From: Lachnospiraceae bacterium | GTDB taxonomy: Bacteria > Bacillota > Clostridia > Lachnospirales > Lachnospiraceae | Length of the DNA: 64,000 nt | NCBI GenBank assembly: GCA_910574865.1 | Contig: CAJTDN010000001.1 | Span: 248,001 to 312,000 of the forward strand | Direction of reading: 5' to 3' | Shown here: positions 7,947 to 15,827 of the stretch, one piece after another | Position numbering within the stretch: the stretch's first letter is position 1 | How the letters are laid out: each line of letters opens with the position of its first letter | The notes under the pieces: generated by a model | The model's database searches: none | Seen by the model: the letters and a program-made list of their open reading frames with translations, nothing else | Told to the model about the DNA's origin: nothing | Program-made: the position numbers and the translations under genes

Positions 7947-8525
7947 ATGAGCAAAAAAATTATTATTCTCAACGGAAGTCCAAGAAAAGCCGGCAATACA
8001 ACGGCATTAACGGCAGAATTTAAGAAAGGCGCAGAGGAAGCCGGAAACACCGTGACAGAGTTTTTTCTTGACGGTATGAACATAAACGGTTGTAAAGGCT
8101 GTTTTGGCGGCGGTAAAAACCCGGATAGCCCTTGTGTCCAAAAAGACGATATGGATAAAATTTATCCTGTTTACAAGAAAGCGGACATAGTTGTTCTTGC
8201 AACACCGCTTTACTATTGGACTATCAGCGGCCAATTAAAAACTGCCTTTGACCGCTTATTTGCTGTTGCGGAATGTGACCCTAATTATCGAAACCCTAAA
8301 AAGGAAAGCGTTCTCATTATGGCAGCCGAGGGCTACGGTTTTGAAGAAACTCTTTATTGGTATGAACATCTTGAAAAACATTTAGGATGGAAAAGCATTG
8401 GAAAAGTGCTTTGCGGCGGTGTAATGGCTATGGGGGATATTGCCGGAAAACTCGAATTGCAGGAAGCCTACGGTTTAGGAAAATCAATTGAAGTGGTCAA
8501 GCCTTTTTGTAACATTTGTGACTAA
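7947..8525 (+). CDS. Flavodoxin-like NAD(P)H-dependent oxidoreductase (second copy)
   Basis: The second reductase of the pair, about 192 residues. It has the FMN loop NGSPRKAGNTTAL, the cysteine segment NGCKGCFGGGKNPDSPC and the strand ATPLYYWTISGQLKTAFDR. The start at 7947 follows AAGGAGG; a longer in-frame ATG at 7926 lies inside the previous gene's end and has no ribosome binding site. The C-terminal residues EVVKPFCNICD lie inside an inverted repeat that borders a truncated kinase gene, so the last few residues may derive from a recombination event. The core enzyme looks intact. Confidence 0.85.
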   Translation: MSKKIIILNGSPRKAGNTTALTAEFKKGAEEAGNTVTEFFLDGMNINGCKGCFGGGKNPDSPCVQKDDMDKIYPVYKKADIVVLATPLYYWTISGQLKTAFDRLFAVAECDPNYRNPKKESVLIMAAEGYGFEETLYWYEHLEKHLGWKSIGKVLCGGVMAMGDIAGKLELQEAYGLGKSIEVVKPFCNICD

Positions 8526-8539
8526 AAAGCTTGACCACT
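8492..8539. repeat. Inverted repeat at a recombination junction
   Basis: AGTGGTCAAGC (8492-8502) and GCTTGACCACT (8529-8539) are a perfect 11-bp inverted repeat. It spans the stop codon of the reductase gene (8525) and the first codons of the kinase fragment. It may mark the deletion or rearrangement point, or act as a terminator hairpin. Confidence 0.6.
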
Positions 8540-9078
8540 ACAAGCAGCTTTCCGGGATGATACATGAAATTTTGGAAACCTCCAAGCTGAATTTAACCGC
8601 CGAACCACCAAAGCAGGTTGATGTGTCTGAACTGCTGGCAGAACTATGTGAACCCTACCAACTGATTGCGGCGGCACATCAAATTACATTCTCTCTTGAC
8701 TTGCCGGAGCAGTTTTCCACTGTGCTGCCTGTCGGTCCGTTCAGTAAGGCGGTGTCTAATGTCCTCGCAAATGCTGTCGCCTATACGGAGGCTGGGAAAA
8801 ATGTTTCCGTCTATATGGAGGGACGCAGCCTTGTGGTCGAAAACGAGTGCAAGCCTATTCCTGACGATGAAATCCGCCGTCTGTTTGAACCGTTCTATCG
8901 TCCAGACTTCTCCCGGAGCCGGGAGAGCGGAAGCAACGGTCTGGGCCTCTACATCGTGGATATGCTTTTGAGTTCCATGAATATTTCTTATTCATTTGTA
9001 CCTATGAAAATGCCTAAAGGAATGCTGTTCACGATTCATATCCATGCAGAGTTTAATCATGAAAAGCAAAGTAAGTGA
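8521..9078 (+). pseudogene. Truncated sensor histidine kinase (C-terminal half only)
   Basis: The frame encodes the end of a dimerisation domain (LSGMIHEILETSKLNL) and a complete HATPase_c domain: the N box SKAVSNVLANAVAYTE, the F box RRLFEPFYRPDFSRS and the G box SNGLGLYIVDMLLSS. The sequence resembles VanS-type kinases. The sensor region, membrane segments and phosphoacceptor-His box are missing. The frame is open back to 8488 but has no proper start. It is most likely a 5'-truncated gene fused behind the reductase. No response regulator is nearby. Confidence 0.75.
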
Positions 9079-9164
9079 ACAAGGTTTAAACAAATCTTGT
9101 ATATTTTGTTTCACTGATATATAATTACAAAAGCGTTCTACAGTCTTAATTTTAGGAGGAGCTT

Positions 9165-9632
9165 ATGAATGATACTATTTTGGAATTTACTTGTATTGGC
9201 ATAGAAAATAATGGGAAATTTCCACTGGAAAATACCGGACGTGGGCGGGACATATCGCCGGAATTTCTGATAAAAAATCTATCATCCAAGGCAAAGACCC
9301 TTGCCATTACATTAGAAGATTTGTCCCACCCGATCAAGGATTTCACCCACTGGCTCATTTGGAATATCCCTGCCGCCAATCAGGTGAAAAGCGGGATTTC
9401 TGCTGGAAGTCATTTGTCCGAATTAGGTGGTGCTTGCCAAGGCATAGGGTATGGCTTTCACCGATACGCAGGGCCAAAACCGCCAAAAGGGAAAACACAT
9501 ACCTATCGTTTTACTGTCTATGCACTGGACTGTGAATTGAAACTAAGTGTCCATTCTCTAAAAAGAGTCTTTTTGAAAAAAGCGAACGGCCACATCATTC
9601 AAAAAGGAAACATGACTGCGAAATTTGAATAA
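9165..9632 (+). CDS. YbhB/YbcL-type Raf-kinase-inhibitor-like (PEBP) protein
   Basis: A 155-residue phosphatidylethanolamine-binding-protein homologue of the bacterial YbhB/YbcL family. Visible family features are NTGRGRDISPEF near the N-terminus, the central THWLIWNIPA (DPDAP/HWxxxNIP region) and GGACQGIGYGFHRYAGPKPP (the GxxGYxGPxPP anion-pocket signature, slightly altered). The biochemical role in bacteria is not settled. The start has TTAGGAGGAGC upstream. Codon use is AT-rich like its neighbours. Confidence 0.88.
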   Translation: MNDTILEFTCIGIENNGKFPLENTGRGRDISPEFLIKNLSSKAKTLAITLEDLSHPIKDFTHWLIWNIPAANQVKSGISAGSHLSELGGACQGIGYGFHRYAGPKPPKGKTHTYRFTVYALDCELKLSVHSLKRVFLKKANGHIIQKGNMTAKFE

Positions 9633-9680
9633 AGGCCATAAGAGGACGTGAATTTTTGGCAGCGAGTATAGGAGGACACT

Positions 9681-10100
9681 ATGGAACAACGAGAAAAAAT
9701 CATCAAACTATGGTTTGATATGTGGTTACAAAAGAAAGACCTGGGCATAGAGGACATATTTTCTGTTGATGCCCTTTACATCGAAAGCTGGGGGCCACAG
9801 TATCATGGAGTTGCCAAGGTGAAGCATTGGTTTGAGGAATGGAATACACGGGGAACTGTCCTTCAGTGGAACATCAAACAGTATTTCCACAAAGAAAATC
9901 AGACCATCGCCATGTGGTATTTTAAGAACACAATGGACAGTGGCAGGGTGGAAGCCTTTGATGGCATGAGCCTTGTAAAATGGACAGCAGAAGATACGAT
10001 CTGCTTCTTGCAGGAGTTTGGTTGTAATGAGCATCGCTATGACCCGTATCAGGACGGGCCGGTTCCAAAATTTAGAGATGAACAAGCTATGTGGTTCTGA
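9681..10100 (+). CDS. NTF2-like / SnoaL-like protein
   Basis: A 139-residue protein of the nuclear-transport-factor-2-like superfamily, a cone-shaped fold used by isomerases, hydrolases and binding proteins. The pattern fits: an N-terminal helix (IIKLWFDMWLQKKD), then YIESWGPQYHGVAKVKHWFEEW and the strands IAMWYFKNT and VEAFDGMSLVKW. There is no signal peptide, so it is cytoplasmic. The start at 9681 follows TATAGGAGGACAC. It lies 48 bases behind the PEBP gene and may share its transcript. No specific substrate can be read from the sequence. Confidence 0.82.
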   Translation: MEQREKIIKLWFDMWLQKKDLGIEDIFSVDALYIESWGPQYHGVAKVKHWFEEWNTRGTVLQWNIKQYFHKENQTIAMWYFKNTMDSGRVEAFDGMSLVKWTAEDTICFLQEFGCNEHRYDPYQDGPVPKFRDEQAMWF

Positions 10101-10255
10101 AATTGAATAGGAGGACTTGTTGTGTCTATTCCTTATATTCAGCGCACTTCAAAGGGATTCTGCTTATCCCGCTTATTAACTTTTCTGCACTCATAAAGCG
10201 GGAAAAAGGAAGCTTAAAACGGGCATAGCCACCCAATGGCAGCTATGCCTATTTA

Positions 10256-10606
10256 TTATGCCCCGGCGCTACAACACGGCGATTGAACGTCCAAACCATC
10301 CATGTAGTTGGTTCCCCATTGACACATGGCATCTATGACGGGAATAATGCTTTCCCCAAAGGCTGTCAGGGAATACACGGTTTTCGGCGGCTTCTCCGGG
10401 ATCACCTCTCTATGTATCATCCCGCATCCTTCCAGATCGTGGAGCTGCTGGGAAAGCATTTTGGGCGTTGCGCTGGGAATCCGCCGCTGTAACTCCATGT
10501 AATGCAAAGGCCGGTCTACCAAGTGCCAGAGAATGAGCGGCTTATATTTTCCGCCAATCAGCGACAGCGTGGCCTCGACAGGGCAATTAAACTGTGTCTG
10601 TTTCAT
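10256..10606 (-). CDS. HxlR-family transcriptional regulator (second)
   Basis: A winged-helix HxlR regulator of about 116 residues: CPVEATLSLIGGKYKPLILW, LQRRIPSATPKMLSQQLHDL and VYSLTAFGESIIPVIDAM. The conserved cysteine of redox-sensing HxlR proteins is at the start of that core, and Cys-Cys is present near the C-terminus. The ATG at 10606 has GAGG upstream; the in-frame start at 10633 does not. It is divergent from a nitroreductase gene with a palindrome between them, so it probably controls that gene. Confidence 0.9.
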   Translation of the reverse strand: MKQTQFNCPVEATLSLIGGKYKPLILWHLVDRPLHYMELQRRIPSATPKMLSQQLHDLEGCGMIHREVIPEKPPKTVYSLTAFGESIIPVIDAMCQWGTNYMDGLDVQSPCCSAGA

Positions 10607-10659
10607 AGTCTCACCTCGCACCAAGTATATCATGGTATGTTCATTTAGAAAAGGACTAT

Positions 10660-10686
10660 CTTTTTGGGAAGTACCTACCTAAAAAG
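10660..10686. promoter_or_regulatory. Candidate HxlR operator
   Basis: CTTTTT (10660-10665) and AAAAAG (10681-10686) flank a partly symmetric core (GGGAAGTACCTACC), giving a 27-bp imperfect palindrome in the divergent hxlR/nitroreductase region. This resembles HxlR-class operators containing GTAC cores. Confidence 0.5.
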
Positions 10687-10782
10687 TGCAATCTTGTGTG
10701 GATTTATGAATGTTGCTAAAATCATGGCAGATGGTACTCTTAATTGTCAGCCATCAGACTATTTCAGAAAGGACAACATATC

Positions 10783-11301
10783 ATGAATTTTATTACGATT
10801 GCGAAAACTCGCTGCTCCATCCGCAGTTACACCGACAAGAAGGTGGAGCCGGAGAAGCTGGAGAAAATTTTGGAGGCCGCTCATGTGGCTCCCACTGCCG
10901 CCAACCTCCAGCCGGTTCACTTGATCGCCGTCCAGAGCGAGGACGGGCTGGCGAAGATCGGCAAAGCCGCCAACATCTACGGTGCGCCTCTGGCTATCAT
11001 TGTCTGCGCCGACCAAAACAAAGCGTGGGTGCGGCCCTTTGACCAGAAGCAGACCGGGGACATTGACGCATCTATTCTGACAGATCACATGATGCTCCAG
11101 GCCACGGAGCTGGGCCTGGGCAGCGTGTGGGTGTGCTACTTCAAGCCAGATGTTCTGCGCCGGGAGTTCGGCCTCCCTGCCAATCTGGAGCCGGTCAATA
11201 TCCTGGTGATTGGCTATGTCGGGGAAAACTTTGCTGACCCAGAACGGCACAGCCAAACACGAATCCCGATGAGCGAGCTGGTTTCCTACGAAAGCCTGTA
11301 A
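10783..11301 (+). CDS. Nitroreductase-family protein
   Basis: An FMN-dependent nitroreductase-family enzyme of 172 residues, reducing nitro compounds, quinones or flavins with NAD(P)H. The N-terminal TRCSIRSYTDKKVEPEKL and AAHVAPTAANLQPVH are diagnostic for the FMN site, and ATELGLGSVWVCYF matches the dimer-interface region. The ATG at 10783 follows AGAAAGGA; the in-frame ATG at 10744 has no ribosome binding site. The body is GC-richer than neighbouring island genes. It is opposite an HxlR regulator and is closed by a terminator at 11309-11346. Confidence 0.9.
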   Translation: MNFITIAKTRCSIRSYTDKKVEPEKLEKILEAAHVAPTAANLQPVHLIAVQSEDGLAKIGKAANIYGAPLAIIVCADQNKAWVRPFDQKQTGDIDASILTDHMMLQATELGLGSVWVCYFKPDVLRREFGLPANLEPVNILVIGYVGENFADPERHSQTRIPMSELVSYESL

Positions 11302-11308
11302 ACTGCCT

Positions 11309-11346
11309 AACAGCGCCAGGGGGGCTATCCTCTTGGCGCTGTTTTT
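11309..11346 (+). terminator. Intrinsic terminator after nitroreductase
   Basis: AACAGCGCCA (11309-11318) pairs with TGGCGCTGTT (11334-11343), followed by a T run. It lies eight bases after the nitroreductase stop. Confidence 0.85.
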
Positions 11347-11387
11347 AAGAAATTTCAAAAAATTTTTGTTTTATGGTATAATTCCTC

Positions 11388-11418
11388 TTGCTTTGAAGTG
11401 CGCTTCATAGTTTATTCT
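11388..11418 (+). promoter_or_regulatory. MerR-type promoter with long spacer and operator
   Basis: TTGCTT (-35, 11388-11393) and TATTCT (-10, 11413-11418) are separated by 19 bp, the over-long spacer typical of MerR-activated promoters. The dyad CTTTGAAGTGCGCTTCATAG (11391-11410) fills the spacer. It drives the merR gene starting at 11442 and probably the tautomerase gene behind it. Confidence 0.7.
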
Positions 11419-11441
11419 ACAAAGTGAATGGAGGTTTTGAA

Positions 11442-11864
11442 ATGTATTCAGCAAAAGAGGCTGCAAAAATCACTGGCCTTTCTACCGCAGCGTTAAGATA
11501 TTACGAGAAAGAAAGTTTATTGCCGCCAGTAAAAAGAAATGACCAGAAGTACAGGCAATACACAGATGAAGATATTGAATGGATTCGGATGATCCAATGT
11601 ATGCGCATGGCTAATATTCCAATCCAATCTATCAAGGAATATGTTTCTTTATTGATACAAGGCGGAAAGACGCTTGAACAGCGCTATGAGATGGTTCAAG
11701 AACATATAGAAAATATCATGGGGCAAATAGCCAATTTACAAAAGGCATTGACTTTGACACAAAGTAAATTGGCATTTTACGAAAAGGTTTTGAAAGAACC
11801 GCTGCGCCAGGACATAACGTATGCTGAGGAATGGAAAATGTTTAATCATGGAGGCCATGTATAA
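11442..11864 (+). CDS. MerR-family transcriptional regulator
   Basis: A MerR regulator of about 140 residues. The N-terminal winged-helix domain is clear (MYSAKEAAKITGLSTAALRYYEKE, residues 1-24), followed by the RQYTDEDIEWIRMIQCMRMANIPIQSIKEY recognition region and a long C-terminal coiled-coil helix for dimerisation. No metal-binding cysteine cluster is seen, so a small-molecule or aldehyde signal (NmlR/AdhR type) is more likely than a metal. The start at 11442 has GGAGGT six bases upstream. It is preceded by a 19-bp-spacer promoter with its own dyad and followed by a tautomerase gene. Confidence 0.9.
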   Translation: MYSAKEAAKITGLSTAALRYYEKESLLPPVKRNDQKYRQYTDEDIEWIRMIQCMRMANIPIQSIKEYVSLLIQGGKTLEQRYEMVQEHIENIMGQIANLQKALTLTQSKLAFYEKVLKEPLRQDITYAEEWKMFNHGGHV

Positions 11865-11920
11865 CACAAATTCTGTTCCTGACATAAATGCAACAAAATA
11901 AAATGAAAAGGAGAGATCAT

Positions 11921-12130
11921 ATGCCCTATATCACAGTTGAGAGCGGGAATTTATCAGATGCCCAAAAAGAGGAACTGATAAAGCGGTTGACGGAAGTATC
12001 TTCCGAAATTATGAAAGTACCGCAGGAGTTTTTTATTACCACGATTAAAGAAGTGCCTGATAAGAATTTTGGTATTGGCGGGAAAACGATTGATAAAGTT
12101 AAGGCTGAATATATTCGGGCACATCAATAA
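11921..12130 (+). CDS. 4-oxalocrotonate tautomerase family protein
   Basis: A small tautomerase of 69 residues. The catalytic amino-terminal proline follows the initiator Met directly (MPYITVESGNLSDAQKEEL), which fixes the start at 11921 after AAGGAGA. The C-terminal part (IKEVPDKNFGIGGKTIDK) matches the family's beta-hairpin. The proteins form hexamers and isomerise enol/keto groups in aromatic or unsaturated dicarboxylates. Placement directly behind the MerR regulator suggests an inducible role, perhaps with the nitroreductase in detoxifying aromatic or carbonyl compounds. Confidence 0.9.
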   Translation: MPYITVESGNLSDAQKEELIKRLTEVSSEIMKVPQEFFITTIKEVPDKNFGIGGKTIDKVKAEYIRAHQ

Positions 12131-12189
12131 ATTTTGCACATCGGCGATACATCCAGATGTAAGTTTATTCCAACGCAAAGGAGAAGGCG

Positions 12190-12590
12190 AAGTGGACACT
12201 GTTTTGGTTTGTGGCCATGACCTCCTGTGAGATTTATGAGCGCAAGGTGACAATGGAGCAGCTCCACGCGGCAATTGCCACTCTGCCGGACAAACCGGCC
12301 AAAATAGCCCGTATGCTTACGGAGCAGGAAATCCCCACGCCGGGAACGCTGGAATACCGCCGGACAAGGAGAACCACCACGAGCAGATAATCGACAAGGA
12401 CACATGGGAGCGTGTGCAGGAACTACGCAAGCAGCGCAAACGCCCCAACCGCTATGATGAAGTGGGCTTGTTCTCCGGCATACTGTACAGCGCACTTTAT
12501 CCGCACCGACCTTTTGACCGCCGGAGTGACCGAGAACCTACGGAAAGTCACCAGCTACGCCGCCAAGCACGAAGCCCGGTTTATGAAGCC
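12190..12590 (+). pseudogene. Decayed mobile-element genes (sigma-like HTH fragment joined to serine recombinase fragments)
   Basis: One open frame (12217-12390) reads YERKVTMEQLHAAIATLPDK, typical of the sigma-like HTH proteins of Tn916/Tn1549-type elements, and then switches to MLTEQEIPTPGTLEYRR, the recombinase domain of a large serine recombinase. After a stop at 12388-12390, another frame continues with WERVQELRKQRKRPNRYD and GLFSGILY, and a further frame with TDLLTAGVTENLRKVTSYAA, the C-terminal part of such recombinases. The parts are joined by deletions and frameshifts, so nothing functional is encoded. It is good evidence that the island to its left arrived on a conjugative transposon-like element. 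Confidence 0.75.
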
Positions 12591-12619
12591 AAAATGGCGG
12601 GGAAATTCCCCGCCATTTT
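12591..12619. terminator. Strong intrinsic terminator
   Basis: AAAATGGCGGGGAA (12591-12604) and TTCCCCGCCATTTT (12606-12619) are perfect inverted repeats ending in T/A-rich sequence, so the hairpin can terminate from either side. It marks the right end of the island next to the GH3 gene ending at 12677. Confidence 0.85.
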
Positions 12620-12676
12620 ATTTCCCCGAGCCTTTTGACCGGCCCGGTTAAATCATGATCCATCCTTAGGCAAACC

Positions 12677-15600
12677 CTAGTCTTCCTTTTTCTTCCTCGG
12701 CAAAAACCGCAGAATCGTCAACAGCACCAACACCGCGATTCCGAGGCCACAGCCGATGTTCACCCATTTCGTCACCTTGTCGGTCATCGTCGCGTCGTCG
12801 ATAAACTCGCTGCCCGGCATCGCGCCCAACACCGCCTTGGAATTGGCAATCGTGTAAAGCATGCGGTGCATCGCCTCCCGCGCGTAATGGTAATGCGCCT
12901 TGTTATTCTTGTCAAAATCAAACCTCGCCGACTCCGGCTGGGAGGTCAGCTTGACGTCCGCCCCGGACTCAATCATCTGGTAGCAGTCCATGAACACGCC
13001 CGTGTTGGCGTTGTCCGTGATAATCAGGCCGTCGAAATCCCACTCGTTCCTCACGATGCCGGTAATCAGGTTGTAGGAACCGCCGGTCCAGGTGTAGCCA
13101 ATGCGGTTAAACCCGGTCATCACCGCCTGGCAGGCGCGGATGTCGCGCGTCGCGTTCTCATAGCTTCCGTCGCCCTTCGCCTCCAGGTAATTGAGTTCCA
13201 CGTCGCCGGCCTTCATGCACATTTCAAACGGCAACAAGTAAATCTCGCGCGCCGACTGCTCGTTCAACCAGGTCGCGATACTGTACTGCCCCTCGGTGTC
13301 GCCGCGGTGGTTCTCCTGGTCGTTGAACGCGAAGTGCTTGATGTACGCGTACACGCCCTTCGAGGCAATACCAAGCACCTCGTTCGAGGCGACCGCGCCG
13401 GAGAGGAATCCGTCCTCCGAAAAATATTCGCCGTTACGGCCGGAACACGGCGTCCTATGAATGTTCATGGATGGGGCGTACCAGCCGTCCGTGCCGCCGA
13501 GAATGGCCTCGTTGCCGAGCATCACGCCATATTCGCGCGCCAGCTCCTGGTTCCAGGTCTGCGCCAACGTCATCGAATTCGGGTAAAATTTCCCGGTTCC
13601 GCCATAAAGCAGTCCGTTGGCCGTGTCCGCGTCCATGCAGAACGGCATGTTGATGGAATCTATATAAGCAATCCCGTATCCGGAAATGCCAATCGCGTCA
13701 TAGTATTCTTCCGCCGTCAGCTGGTCGAGCAAATCATCCCACTTCGGGTCGTCAAAGTCCAGGCCGCGCATCTCGATGAGCGTCAGTCCGTTCCGCTTGC
13801 CGTAAACAATCTCGTCGGCAAAGGATTCCGGATCAACCGGGCTGCCCGACTCGAATGCGTCCAGCTTCGCCAAATCTTCCTTGCCAATCGTCTTGCCAAA
13901 CACGTAGGCCGCCGGATTCCCGTCTGCGTCCGTGCCGTTGATTTCATTGCCCCACGTGCTGATTTCGGACATCACCTCGCCGTCATGCCGCGGGAACGTC
14001 CCCGTCCAGTCGCTCCTGGTCAGGTATGTAAAATCGCCCTTCGCATCGTCGAACTGGTTGGTAATCTCCACGCCGCTGTAGCTGTCCTTGGAATACGTCT
14101 CCACGTCCGTTTCCGTAATGTCCGGAACATAGGAAACCACCATGTCGGCATTTCCCTCCGCCGTCATGCCGTCCACCGCCGTCTTTCCCTTGGCAGCCAA
14201 TACATTGTTCACCGCGTCGTGCGCGTTTTTCGCCGCCGTGATGAAATACTCGCCGGCATCGAGAATGAACGTCTTCGCGCCGTTGGCGTCGTAAGCCTTC
14301 AACTGCTCCTCGTCAAACGTCACCGTCACCTTGTCGCTCGCGCCCGGCGCCAGCTCGCCCGTCTTGCCATAACCGACAAGCTGTACCGCCGCCTTTTCTA
14401 TACCATTTTCCTTGTCGTAATCGGTGTACGGGCTCTGCACGTAAATTTCCACCACGTCCCTGCCCGCCACGGCTCCCGTGTTGGTCACCTCGACCTCCAC
14501 CGTACATTCCTTGTCATTCCAGGTAACCTTGGGCGCGCCCCAGGCAAACGTCGTGTAGGAAAGGCCGTACCCGAACGGGTAAACCACTTCCGTGCCGTAG
14601 TCGTAATCCCCAGCATTTCCCTGGCCAAGCACCACGTCCTCGTAGCGCGTCTCATAATATTTATACCCCACGTAAATGCCCTCGGCATAGCTGACATAAT
14701 TGTACTTGGTCGCCGTGCCGTCCTCGTTATAATACGCGTAATCGCCGAAATTCTGTGCCGCCGGGGAGGCCAGCACGTCCCGCGCGAACGTGTCCACCGT
14801 GCGCCCCGACGGGTTGATTTCCCCGGTCAGGATGCCGGGCAGCGCGGACAATCCGTCCGGAGCCAGGATTATGGACGTGATGTTCGGGAACTCGTCCACC
14901 CAGCCCAGCTCGATGGCCGCGTTGGAGTGCACCAACAAAATAACATTTGAAAAGTTATCGTTCAAATACTGCAAAATTTCCAATTCCACCGAGTCCGGTT
15001 CCAGGTAGCTTTTCGTCTTGTCCTCGGCAACGTCGGTGTGGTTGTACATGGAACGAGGCATGTCACGCCCCTCGCCCGCCACGCGCTTCATCACGAAAAC
15101 CGGAGTCGTCCCCTTCGCGCTCTCCAGGACCGACGCGTCCTCCTGCAAAACGGACAGCGGGCACTCGTTGATGGCAAAGTCCTCGTCCTGCCCAAAGGCC
15201 ACGGAACCGGTGCCAAGCACGTAGGAGGAACCCTTGCCTTTTTCATAAAAATCCCACAAGGTCTCGTTGACGGCCATCCCTTTTTCCGCGAAGGCGGTCT
15301 TCAAGTCCACGCCGACGCCCATCATGCCCATCATGCCGTTGTTCGTCTTAACCGCCGTCGAATTGCGGCCGAACAAGCTGAACGTGGCATCCTTATTCAT
15401 CGGCAGCACGTTGTTCTCATTCTTCAAAAGAACCACGCCTTCCTCCGCAATCCGAAGCGCCAGCTCGTCTTCCGCCGCCGTAATCTCGTCCTTCGAGTAA
15501 TCGGACTTGTTGTACTCCAGATCCAGGCCGTCCGTCTTCGCCTTGGAATTGTCCAGCTTGGAGTGGCTGGTGCCCATCATGTTGTTGACCATCCGGTTAT

Positions 15601-15724
15601 TGTCGGTCAACACGGAGTTGGCCGCGACAATCGCAACCACCATCACGACCACCAGGATGGCGGAAATCACCGTCTTGATGATTTTCCCTTTCATCGTGGG
15701 TTGTTTTTTCGCTTTCTTTTCCAT
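12677..15724 (-). CDS. Membrane-anchored extracellular permuted GH3 glycosidase
   Basis: A 1015-residue GH3 enzyme in the permuted order: alpha/beta sandwich first (EEGVVLLKNENNVLPM), then the FnIII-like domain (YPFGYGLSYTTFAWG), then the TIM barrel with KHFAFNDQENHR and the putative nucleophile Asp in IITDNAN (about residue 904). A lysine-rich N-terminus is followed by one hydrophobic helix (about residues 15-38), and a second helix lies near the C-terminus (IAVLVLLTILRFLP) before RKKKED. By the positive-inside rule both ends are cytoplasmic and the catalytic body is outside, tethered at both ends. The ATG at 15724 has GAAAGGGG upstream; the in-frame extension to 15814 is non-coding promoter sequence. 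Confidence 0.92.
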   Translation of the reverse strand: MEKKAKKQPTMKGKIIKTVISAILVVVMVVAIVAANSVLTDNNRMVNNMMGTSHSKLDNSKAKTDGLDLEYNKSDYSKDEITAAEDELALRIAEEGVVLLKNENNVLPMNKDATFSLFGRNSTAVKTNNGMMGMMGVGVDLKTAFAEKGMAVNETLWDFYEKGKGSSYVLGTGSVAFGQDEDFAINECPLSVLQEDASVLESAKGTTPVFVMKRVAGEGRDMPRSMYNHTDVAEDKTKSYLEPDSVELEILQYLNDNFSNVILLVHSNAAIELGWVDEFPNITSIILAPDGLSALPGILTGEINPSGRTVDTFARDVLASPAAQNFGDYAYYNEDGTATKYNYVSYAEGIYVGYKYYETRYEDVVLGQGNAGDYDYGTEVVYPFGYGLSYTTFAWGAPKVTWNDKECTVEVEVTNTGAVAGRDVVEIYVQSPYTDYDKENGIEKAAVQLVGYGKTGELAPGASDKVTVTFDEEQLKAYDANGAKTFILDAGEYFITAAKNAHDAVNNVLAAKGKTAVDGMTAEGNADMVVSYVPDITETDVETYSKDSYSGVEITNQFDDAKGDFTYLTRSDWTGTFPRHDGEVMSEISTWGNEINGTDADGNPAAYVFGKTIGKEDLAKLDAFESGSPVDPESFADEIVYGKRNGLTLIEMRGLDFDDPKWDDLLDQLTAEEYYDAIGISGYGIAYIDSINMPFCMDADTANGLLYGGTGKFYPNSMTLAQTWNQELAREYGVMLGNEAILGGTDGWYAPSMNIHRTPCSGRNGEYFSEDGFLSGAVASNEVLGIASKGVYAYIKHFAFNDQENHRGDTEGQYSIATWLNEQSAREIYLLPFEMCMKAGDVELNYLEAKGDGSYENATRDIRACQAVMTGFNRIGYTWTGGSYNLITGIVRNEWDFDGLIITDNANTGVFMDCYQMIESGADVKLTSQPESARFDFDKNNKAHYHYAREAMHRMLYTIANSKAVLGAMPGSEFIDDATMTDKVTKWVNIGCGLGIAVLVLLTILRFLPRKKKED

Positions 15725-15764
15725 GAAAATTTCCCCTTTCTTTAAAATAAAAGCATATGAAAGG

Positions 15765-15827
15765 ATTCTAGCAAATTTCCATGGAAACAACGCACTTTTG
15801 TCGTAATTCGGCATTTTTATGTCGTAA
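15765..15827 (-). promoter_or_regulatory. Promoter with paired LytTR-type direct repeats
   Basis: On the minus strand TTACGACAT (15827-15819) and TTACGACAA (15806-15798) are direct repeats exactly 21 bp apart, the spacing of LytTR-domain binding sites. A -10 box TAGAAT (15770-15765) has at 17 bp only a weak -35 (GCGTTG, 15793-15788), just downstream of the proximal repeat. This is the layout of an activator-dependent promoter for the GH3 gene at 15724. The adjacent LytTR regulator (17205-17918) is the obvious candidate activator. Confidence 0.6.

Noticed and set aside
12866-14950. 694-codon plus-strand reading frame opposite the membrane GH3 gene
   Set aside because: Same reason: antisense shadow with Arg/His/Val-rich composition and no recognisable motif.
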